This document shows, one piece after another, positions 1 through 5,911 of a stretch of DNA of 13,690 nt (the first letter of the stretch is position 1; each line of letters begins with the position of its first letter). Below the pieces are notes generated by a model. It did no database searches, was not told the DNA's origin, and was given only the letters and a program-made list of their open reading frames with translations. Made by a program: the position numbers and the translations under genes. The stretch is from UBA4572 sp049965515 (GTDB taxonomy: Bacteria; Nitrospirota; Leptospirillia; Leptospirillales; Leptospirillaceae), in assembly GCA_049965515.1 (NCBI GenBank), contig JBMFWG010000047.1:1-13690 (forward strand). The letters run 5' to 3'.

Positions 1-2
1 GG

Positions 3-83
3 CCGAAAATTTTCATGCAGACAGACTACAGGAAAAATCTGCCGGTGTCCACACCCGACTTATGGGACAAGGTCAGGGTTTAA
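3..83 (+). CDS. Possible C-terminal end of an unrecognised protein (partial)
   Basis: The third frame is open from the window edge to a TAA at 81-83, giving 26 codons. The residues are protein-like (polar, with a Pro-Val-Ser-Thr-Pro segment and a Trp-Asp-Lys near the end), but I do not recognise the family. Frame 1 is also open from base 1 to a TAA at 253-255, with a possible internal ATG at 151, so the coding frame is not settled. It could be the tail of a chromosomal gene or of a decayed mobile element. The call rests only on an open frame and plausible composition. Confidence 0.3.
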   Translation, partial: PKIFMQTDYRKNLPVSTPDLWDKVRV

Positions 84-633
84 TCGGGATCATCTCCTGG
101 CTCCTTATCAACCTTGGACGCTTCGCTCCGATCGATGGAAGTTCTTTTCCATGTCGGTACGGATTGTCCGCCATGCGCAGTCCCCGAGCATGAGACTGGC
201 TGGCGAGGCGACCTTCCTGGAGATTCTGCACGAAAAACTAGCCAAAGGGTGTTAAGTGACTCCTATCTCGGAGAGATGGGCGATACATTACCCTTGCACC
301 AAATGGTGGAGTCATGTTAAAGTCCAAAATCAAAAGCTATTTTGGCAGACTTTAGTATGGAAGCATATTTTCTTCTTCCCTCTGCCTACAGTTGTCGGGT
401 TGTCTTTATATGGCGATGATCGTAGATTTTTCTCAATGCTAGAGAAAAACGGAAGAGCGGTCATTCCACCTTAATGAGTTCTCCTCAACGAGGAGGGGGC
501 CTTGATCCATACGTCTAAAGTTAATTCCTTTCTCCCATTGAAGCGCTGTTTCTTCCTTCCCCAATATTTTCAAAAGTTTTTCTTCTTGCTCCCTTTTTAT
601 TCAACTGACCCTGCATCAAAAGGAAGGTTTTAA
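84..633. other. Long intergenic region with no convincing gene
   Basis: These roughly 550 bases hold only short open frames (for example 114-320 and 256-474 on the plus strand). Their translations show no family motif and lack good ribosome binding sites. The region includes a small perfect inverted repeat at 481-495 and a pyrimidine-rich stretch at about 541-600 just ahead of the flavoprotein gene. A weak sigma-70-like pair (TTGAAG at 538-543, AT-rich block near 562-568) can be drawn but is far from consensus. The length is unusual beside the tight gene packing elsewhere, so it may hold a promoter region, an unannotated RNA, or remnants of a decayed gene. Confidence 0.5.
481..495. repeat. 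Short perfect inverted repeat (hairpin)
   Basis: CTCCTC (481-486) and GAGGAG (490-495) pair perfectly around an AAC loop. No T-run follows on the plus strand, so it is not a standard intrinsic terminator. It could be a weak RNA hairpin in the leader of the downstream gene, or chance. Confidence 0.35.
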
Positions 634-3600
634 ATGGATAAGACCTCTTCCATCTATATCGGTATGGCCACCTGTGGTCTCGCGAGTGGTGCTAAGAAAA
701 TTCACGATGAGGTTCTCCGGGTTGTGGCCCAAAAGCACTACCCCGTGACAGTTCATCCCACTGGATGCGTCGGGATGTGCCATAACGAACCGCTCCTGGA
801 TGTTCAGATGGCGGGACGCTCCCGGGTGACATATATCCAGGTAACACCTGAAATGGTTGAAGGGATTCTTAAGGCGCACTTCGAAGACCAAACAGTTTTT
901 AAAGAACATCTTTTCGGCCAGGAGGAAATCGAAGGGCACTCCCTGTATGAGGGGGTTCAAAACTTCGACGATACCGACTACTTTCGGAAGCAGAACAAGA
1001 TTGTCAGTCGCCGCTGTGGAGTCATCGACCCTAGTTCCATTGATGATTATCTTGCGACGAATGGATATAAGGCCTTGGAGAAGGTTCTGGGAGGCATGAC
1101 TCCCGAACAGGTGATAGAAGTGGTGACTATCTCGGGGCTCCGTGGCCGAGGTGGAGCGGGCTTTCCCACCGGACTCAAGTGGAAGTTCACGCTCCAGTCA
1201 CAAGGGGACGAGAAGTATGTCGTCTGCAATGCCGATGAAGGAGATCCGGGGGCCTTCATGGACCGCTCTGTTCTTGAGGGTGACCCTCATTCTGTTCTCG
1301 AAGGAATGACGATTGCGGCCTTTGCCATTGGCCATGCGAAAAAAGGATATATCTATTGCCGGGCAGAGTATCCACACGCCATCAAGCTCCTCAACCGTGC
1401 CATCGGACAGGCCAGGGAGAGGGGATACCTTGGAAACAACATCCTCGGGACCTCTCTCTCCTTTGACATTGAGGTCAAAGAGGGTGCAGGAGCTTATGTC
1501 TGCGGAGAAGAGACAGCTCTTCTCGCTTCCCTTATGGGCGACCGGGGCATGCCCTGGCCCAAGCCTCCCTTTCCCGCGCAGCAGGGGGTTTGGGGGAAGC
1601 CGACGGTCATCAACAATGTGGAGACACTTGCCAATATTCCCCACATTCTTCTCGGGGGAGGAGAGTGGTATGCCTCATTTGGAACGGAAAAAACCAAGGG
1701 GACGAAGACCTTTGCCCTGACAGGAAAGATCAAGCGAACCGGCCTGATCGAGGTCAATGCCGGAACCACCTTAAAAGAGATCGTCTATGAGATCGCCGGT
1801 GGAATGAGTGGTACCAAGAAGTTCAAAGCGGCTCAGCTAGGAGGTCCTTCGGGAGGATGTATTCCCGGGAGCCTGATCGAGACCCCCATTGACTTTGAAT
1901 CCCTCATCTCGGCCGGAGCCATCATGGGGTCCGGAGGCATCATCGTCCTCGACGAGGCGAACTGTATTGTCGATACGGCCAAATACTTCATGACCTTCAC
2001 GAAGGATGAGTCCTGCGGTGAATGCACTCCCTGCCGCGACGGTACGAAGGTCATGCTCGATATGATTGAGCGCATCAGCGAAGGTCGGGGAGAGATGAAA
2101 GATCTTGACGATCTCGTCAACCTGTCGACTTATGTCAAGGCGAACTCCCTCTGCGGTCTGGGGCAGGCCGCCCCCAATCCGGTTCTTTCAACGATCCGGT
2201 ATTTCCGGGCGGAGTACGAGGACCATATCAAGCGAAAAAAGTGCGTCTCTCAGTCCTGCAAGGAGATCGTTTACTCTCCCTGCCAGCACGAGTGCCCTGT
2301 GGGAATCGATATTCCCCGTTACATCACCCAGATCTTCCGGGGCGAGTTCAAGGAGGCCCTCGAGACCATCCGCGAGCGTCTGCCTTTCCCGGGGATCATC
2401 AGCCGAACCTGTTATCGTCCTTGCGAAGGCCCCTGCCGAAGAGGCGACCTAGACGAGCCGATCGCCATCAATGGTCTCAAGAGATTTGCCTATGACTGGG
2501 AATACAACCAGGGCATTCGTCCACACTACACGCCGGCCGCAGACATCAATAAGAAGATTGCTGTAATCGGTTCTGGACCTGCCGGACTGACCTGTGCCTT
2601 CTATCTGGGACGTATGGGCTATAAGGTCACTGTCTTCGAGCAATACAGCCAGATCGGTGGCATGCTGGCGGTGGGAATTCCGGCCTATCGGCTCCCTCGC
2701 GAGCTTCTCAACTGGGAGCTCGGGATCTTTGAGGGGCTTCCTGTCACCTTCAAGACCAACACGGCTCTGGGCCGGGACTTTTCCCTTGAGGATCTCTTCC
2801 AGGAGGGGTACGATGCGGCCTTCGTCGGCATCGGGGCCCACAAGCCTCAGAAGATGGGGGTCAAAGGCGAGGAGCATCCTGTGGTTCAAAACGGGATCGA
2901 GTTCCTCCGGAAGGCCCTTCTGAACGAACCTGTAACGGTGGGCAAGCGTCTGGCAGTCATCGGAGGCGGCAACGTTGCCATCGACGTGGCCCGTTCGGCC
3001 ATTCGTCTCGGTGCCGAAAAGGTGACGGTCTTTTATCGTCGGACTCGCGAAGAAATGCCGGCCCACGAGTTCGAGGTTCAGGAAGCCGAACACGAAGGGA
3101 TCGAATTCCGCTTCCTTCTGGCTCCGGTTGAGATCCGCGACCGGACGAACGACGATGGAACGACTGAAACGGTGATTGACTTCCAGGTCAACACCCTCTC
3201 TCGGGAGTTTGACAACAGCGGTCGTCGAAAGCCTATGGCCGTCAAGGGCCAGATCGAGTCGGTTCCAGTGGATACGGTTGTGGCCGCCATTGGCCAGACG
3301 ATGGATACCTCCGTTTTCGAAAAGAACGGCATCACCTTCCACAAGTGGGGAACGGTCAAGGTGGATCCAGACACCCTCATGAGTGAGAGCCGTCCTGCTG
3401 TCTTTGCCGGAGGGGATGCCATGACCGGTCCCATGGATGTCATCCACTCCATTCGGGACGGGGAGCAATGCGCGGTCTTCATCGATCGCTATCTCAAGGG
3501 AAACCCCGACAGGAACTATCCTTTCCATTTTCCCAAGGTCGACAATGATGCCTTTGTTCTGGGAGAGGCGCATCGAGTTCCCATGCCGGCACTTCCTCTT

Positions 3601-3813
3601 CCGGCGCGGCAGGGATTTGCCGAAGTCGAAACAGGCTTTACTGTGTCCGAAGCCTGGATCGAGTCGACGCGATGTATCCGGTGCGAGTTGGAAGGTCGGG
3701 TCAATCCTTCGGAAAGGATCGGCAATCAGGAGGATCCCGAGTCCCCGGTTTTCATTCACTTCAATACGGTGACAGGATTTGAGCATCGGGCCCCTCAGCC
3801 GCTGCCATCCTGA
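634..3813 (+). CDS. NuoE-like/NuoF/GltD fusion: NAD(P)H-dependent iron-sulfur flavoprotein oxidoreductase
   Basis: The 1059-residue protein joins three modules. Residues 1-85 resemble a thioredoxin-like [2Fe-2S] ferredoxin (Cys14, Cys45, Cys49). Residues about 120-530 are a NuoF/HydB-type NADH:FMN module with the GRGGAGFPTG loop at 171-180 and a [4Fe-4S] set at Cys461, Cys464, Cys467 and Cys507. Residues about 537-1059 are a GltD/NfnB-type module. Its N-terminal cysteines (550, 554, 593, 597, 601) fit the two-cluster domain of glutamate synthase small subunits. A FAD-binding GSGPAG follows at 646-651, and a second nucleotide site (GGGNVA) begins at 777. A late CIRC pair sits at 1014-1017. The start is ATG with AGGAAGG six bases upstream, and a terminator follows. 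From the family, it should pass electrons between NADH, NADP(H) and a low-potential acceptor such as ferredoxin. Reaction direction and partner are not visible. No glutamate synthase large subunit or other complex I gene lies beside it, so a role in glutamate synthesis or respiration is unlikely from context. Confidence 0.9.
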   Translation: MDKTSSIYIGMATCGLASGAKKIHDEVLRVVAQKHYPVTVHPTGCVGMCHNEPLLDVQMAGRSRVTYIQVTPEMVEGILKAHFEDQTVFKEHLFGQEEIEGHSLYEGVQNFDDTDYFRKQNKIVSRRCGVIDPSSIDDYLATNGYKALEKVLGGMTPEQVIEVVTISGLRGRGGAGFPTGLKWKFTLQSQGDEKYVVCNADEGDPGAFMDRSVLEGDPHSVLEGMTIAAFAIGHAKKGYIYCRAEYPHAIKLLNRAIGQARERGYLGNNILGTSLSFDIEVKEGAGAYVCGEETALLASLMGDRGMPWPKPPFPAQQGVWGKPTVINNVETLANIPHILLGGGEWYASFGTEKTKGTKTFALTGKIKRTGLIEVNAGTTLKEIVYEIAGGMSGTKKFKAAQLGGPSGGCIPGSLIETPIDFESLISAGAIMGSGGIIVLDEANCIVDTAKYFMTFTKDESCGECTPCRDGTKVMLDMIERISEGRGEMKDLDDLVNLSTYVKANSLCGLGQAAPNPVLSTIRYFRAEYEDHIKRKKCVSQSCKEIVYSPCQHECPVGIDIPRYITQIFRGEFKEALETIRERLPFPGIISRTCYRPCEGPCRRGDLDEPIAINGLKRFAYDWEYNQGIRPHYTPAADINKKIAVIGSGPAGLTCAFYLGRMGYKVTVFEQYSQIGGMLAVGIPAYRLPRELLNWELGIFEGLPVTFKTNTALGRDFSLEDLFQEGYDAAFVGIGAHKPQKMGVKGEEHPVVQNGIEFLRKALLNEPVTVGKRLAVIGGGNVAIDVARSAIRLGAEKVTVFYRRTREEMPAHEFEVQEAEHEGIEFRFLLAPVEIRDRTNDDGTTETVIDFQVNTLSREFDNSGRRKPMAVKGQIESVPVDTVVAAIGQTMDTSVFEKNGITFHKWGTVKVDPDTLMSESRPAVFAGGDAMTGPMDVIHSIRDGEQCAVFIDRYLKGNPDRNYPFHFPKVDNDAFVLGEAHRVPMPALPLPARQGFAEVETGFTVSEAWIESTRCIRCELEGRVNPSERIGNQEDPESPVFIHFNTVTGFEHRAPQPLPS

Positions 3814-3836
3814 GAAGATATCGGGAAATAACGTTC

Positions 3837-3864
3837 AAGGGGAGGGTAACCTCCCCTTTTTTAT
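3837..3864 (+). terminator. Intrinsic terminator after the flavoprotein gene
   Basis: GGGGAGG (3839-3845) pairs with CCTCCCC (3850-3856) around a GTAA loop and is followed by six T residues (3857-3862). Flanking AA/TT can extend the stem to nine pairs. It lies 25 bases after the stop codon at 3811-3813. On the minus strand there is no matching T-run, so it should mainly stop plus-strand transcripts before they enter nth antisense. Confidence 0.9.
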
Positions 3865-3899
3865 TCAGGGAGTTTCACGACACCTCAATCAACCTTCTC

Positions 3900-4571
3900 T
3901 CATCGGGAGTATTTGACACCAATTTTCGGACATTGGGAAAGGGGGCATTCTGAGCATCGAGGCGAGAGAGGGAGGCAGATTGTCTGTCCGAATGAGACGA
4001 GAATAGGGTTGACCTTCAGCTTCAAGGTGTCCGGGAGATTTTTCTCGAGCTCCCAGTAGGTATCATCGGCATTCTTGCTCCTGACAGCCCCCCATCGGTT
4101 GGCGATCCGGTGAACATGGGTATCGACGGTCAGGACGTTTTTTCCGAATCCTGCTCCCAGAACAAGGGTGGCGGTTTTTAGCCCAACTCCCGGGAGGGAG
4201 AGCAGGGGGGCAATCTCGGAAGGAAGGGAGCCCTTCCATTTTTCCAGAACAATTTTGGCAATTTGCTTGATTGTTTTGGCCTTTGTTCTGTAAAATCCCA
4301 CCGGATAAATAATCCTCTCCAACTCTTCTTCTTCCAGCAAGTCGATCGATGCAAGGTCGGGAGCCCGGGAGAAAAGGCGGAGCGAGGCGGCCTCCATGAC
4401 GGGGTCCCGTGTTCGGAGAGAGAGGATCGTCGAGAGAAGAACTCGAAGGGGGTCTCCCTCGATCCCCAGCGTCTGGATGCCGGGAGGCGGAATCCCTTTT
4501 TTTGCAAGGAAGGTCTCCACCTCCCGGATGTTTTTCTCCATCCGGCTGTTGTCCGACGGGCGTTTGGCCAT
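3900..4571 (-). CDS. nth: Endonuclease III (DNA glycosylase/AP lyase)
   Basis: The 223-residue protein is an HhH-GPD base-excision repair enzyme that removes oxidised pyrimidines and nicks abasic sites. The helix-hairpin-helix reads LPGVGLKTA with the catalytic lysine at Lys132, and the catalytic aspartate lies in VDTHVHR (Asp150). The N-terminal helix region has the STILSLRTRD element typical of this family. A C-terminal [4Fe-4S] loop is present as Cys199, Cys206, Cys209 and Cys214. Its spacing is C-x6-C-x2-C-x4-C, one residue shorter than the usual x5 in the last gap. Length matches the family (about 210-220). The start at 4571 has GGAG seven bases upstream; an internal Met11 is the alternative. 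The gene is convergent with the flavoprotein gene and divergent from the DksA-like gene, with 28 bases between start codons. Confidence 0.93.
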   Translation of the reverse strand: MAKRPSDNSRMEKNIREVETFLAKKGIPPPGIQTLGIEGDPLRVLLSTILSLRTRDPVMEAASLRLFSRAPDLASIDLLEEEELERIIYPVGFYRTKAKTIKQIAKIVLEKWKGSLPSEIAPLLSLPGVGLKTATLVLGAGFGKNVLTVDTHVHRIANRWGAVRSKNADDTYWELEKNLPDTLKLKVNPILVSFGQTICLPLSPRCSECPLSQCPKIGVKYSR

Positions 4572-4588
4572 GGAATCACTCCATCAAG

Positions 4589-4594
4589 AAAGGG
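4589..4594 (+). promoter_or_regulatory. Ribosome binding site choosing the DksA-like start
   Basis: AAAGGG lies five bases before the ATG at 4600. The upstream in-frame ATG at 4570 would overlap the nth start codon and lacks a comparable site, so 4600 is preferred. Confidence 0.55.
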
Positions 4595-4599
4595 TGTGG

Positions 4600-5031
4600 A
4601 TGAAAGAATCGAAGGCAGCGGTGAACGAAAAAAGCGTCCGGTACCAACGTCTTTATACTCTTCTCTCTGAGAAAAAGGCCGCGATAGAAAAGGACATTCG
4701 CACTCATCTTGTCAGACAGATTGGGCCCGACAATGCCAATCGCGTCGATTCGGTCCTTGACCAGGGAGATCTCTCCGCCATCGACATGGGGGAGGGGGTG
4801 GATCTTGCCCTTCTCGAAATGCGCAATCGGATGAAGCGCTCCGTCGATCAGGCCCTTCTTCGCCTCGACGAGGGAAGCTACGGCAACTGCGAGGACTGCG
4901 GAGGCGAAATCGAAGAAAAGCGTCTCATGGCCATGCCATTTGCCCAACTCTGCATCAAGTGTCAGCGCAAGAAAGAAGAGCTCGAGAAGATTGAGCGGGA
5001 AGAGCCCCTGCGCGATGCCGAAGAGGCCTGA
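4600..5031 (+). CDS. DksA/TraR-family zinc-finger transcription regulator
   Basis: From ATG 4600 the product has 143 residues, close to E. coli DksA (151). The C-terminal zinc finger is complete: Cys97-x2-Cys100-x17-Cys118-x2-Cys121, the exact C4 spacing of DksA. Upstream is a helical hairpin (about residues 8-90). Its tip carries an acidic E-x-x-D-x-A pattern (Glu65, Asp68, Ala70), comparable to the DxxDxA motif that DksA inserts into the RNA polymerase secondary channel. From the family it would bind RNA polymerase and may act with ppGpp to tune promoters. Whether it is true DksA or a paralogue is not decidable here. It begins the plus-strand run leading to lgt, 51 bases downstream, with no hairpin terminator between them. 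Confidence 0.88.
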   Translation: MKESKAAVNEKSVRYQRLYTLLSEKKAAIEKDIRTHLVRQIGPDNANRVDSVLDQGDLSAIDMGEGVDLALLEMRNRMKRSVDQALLRLDEGSYGNCEDCGGEIEEKRLMAMPFAQLCIKCQRKKEELEKIEREEPLRDAEEA

Positions 5032-5069
5032 TTTGCCTCGTTCTTTTTTCTCGGTCCGAAGTTTTTTTC

Positions 5070-5075
5070 AGGTGG
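5070..5075 (+). promoter_or_regulatory. Ribosome binding site choosing the lgt start
   Basis: AGGTGG is only one base before the ATG at 5077 but seven bases before the in-frame ATG at 5083. The second ATG is therefore the likelier start. Confidence 0.55.
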
Positions 5076-5082
5076 CATGCGC

Positions 5083-5895
5083 ATGATCGCCTATCCCCAC
5101 ATCGACCCCGTTCTGCTGAGTCTCGGGCCTCTCAAGGTTCGTTGGTACGGAATGATGTATGTTCTGGCTTTTGTCGGCGCCTATTATATCCTGAAGCAGG
5201 AGTCGCGTCGAAGGGAGGCGCCCCTTTCTCGGGACCAGGTCTACGATCTTCTGTCCTATGCGGCCTTGGGGGTCATTCTCGGAGGACGGCTGGGTTATGT
5301 CCTCGTTTACAACCTTCCCTATTACCTGGCCCATCCAATGGAGATCATCGCTGTCTGGAAAGGAGGAATGTCCTTTCACGGCGGGTTCCTGGGCGTGGTG
5401 GTGGCCGGGTGGTGGTATTGTCGAAAAAACAATTTGCCCTTCTGGAAACTTGCTGACTTTTCGGTCCTTCCCGTTCCCCTGGGGCTCTTTATGGGGCGCA
5501 TGGGCAACTTCATCAATGGAGAGCTTTTCGGGCGCGAGACCGATGTTCCCTGGTGCATGGTCTTCCCCATGGGCGGTCCAATTTGCCGCCATCCTTCCGA
5601 GCTTTATGAAGGGTTCATGGAGGGGATTCTTCTCTTTTTCATCCTCTTTCTCCTGAGCCGCAAGCCCCGCCCGGAAGGAACAATCTTCTGGAGTTTCGTG
5701 GGATTCTACGGGATGTTCCGTTTCATCGGGGAGTTTTTTCGGGAGCCCGACCCCCAGCTGGGCTTTGTCCTTGGTCCTTTTTCCATGGGGCAGCTTCTTT
5801 CCTTCCCCATGGCGCTCCTTGGATTTTTTATGGTTTACCACTCCTACAGAAAGGCCCGGACAGGAGCGTCCCATCCGCTCCCCCCCCGGTCCTAG
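5083..5895 (+). CDS. lgt: Prolipoprotein diacylglyceryl transferase
   Basis: Lgt is an inner-membrane enzyme that moves diacylglycerol from phosphatidylglycerol to the lipobox cysteine of prolipoproteins. The 270-residue product is a multi-pass hydrophobic protein with the family hallmarks. These are HGGFLG (His99, matching E. coli His103), the signature GRMGNFINGELFGR (Arg139, Asn142, Gly150, matching Arg143, Asn146, Gly154), and YGMFR near the end (Tyr209 and Arg213, matching Tyr235 and Arg239). Length is slightly below E. coli Lgt (291). ATG 5077 would add two residues. It follows the DksA-like gene and precedes the receptor-like gene by 16 bases, suggesting one transcript. Confidence 0.96.
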   Translation: MIAYPHIDPVLLSLGPLKVRWYGMMYVLAFVGAYYILKQESRRREAPLSRDQVYDLLSYAALGVILGGRLGYVLVYNLPYYLAHPMEIIAVWKGGMSFHGGFLGVVVAGWWYCRKNNLPFWKLADFSVLPVPLGLFMGRMGNFINGELFGRETDVPWCMVFPMGGPICRHPSELYEGFMEGILLFFILFLLSRKPRPEGTIFWSFVGFYGMFRFIGEFFREPDPQLGFVLGPFSMGQLLSFPMALLGFFMVYHSYRKARTGASHPLPPRS

Positions 5896-5911
5896 AACGG
5901 GGCGAATTTTC

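Noticed and set aside
256..474. A 72-codon plus-strand frame in the leader region
   Set aside because: No recognisable family, no convincing ribosome binding site, and composition unlike the neighbouring genes. Not listed as a gene.
2449..3786. A 445-codon open frame on the minus strand
   Set aside because: It lies wholly antisense to the GltD module, whose motifs are unmistakable. Its own translation shows no family features. Long antisense frames are common in GC-rich coding DNA.
634..3813. Assignment as respiratory complex I subunit or glutamate synthase small subunit
   Set aside because: The fusion contains both module types, and no other nuo or glt gene is beside it, so neither simple name fits.
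4396..4599. Upstream extension of the DksA-like gene
   Set aside because: This stretch is antisense to nth and does not resemble the family. A good ribosome binding site precedes ATG 4600 and the resulting length matches DksA.
5765..5911. Upstream extension of the chemoreceptor-like gene
   Set aside because: The frame is open, but it overlaps most of the lgt C-terminal coding region, its residues are not like a receptor N-terminus, and GTG 5912 sits just after the lgt stop.
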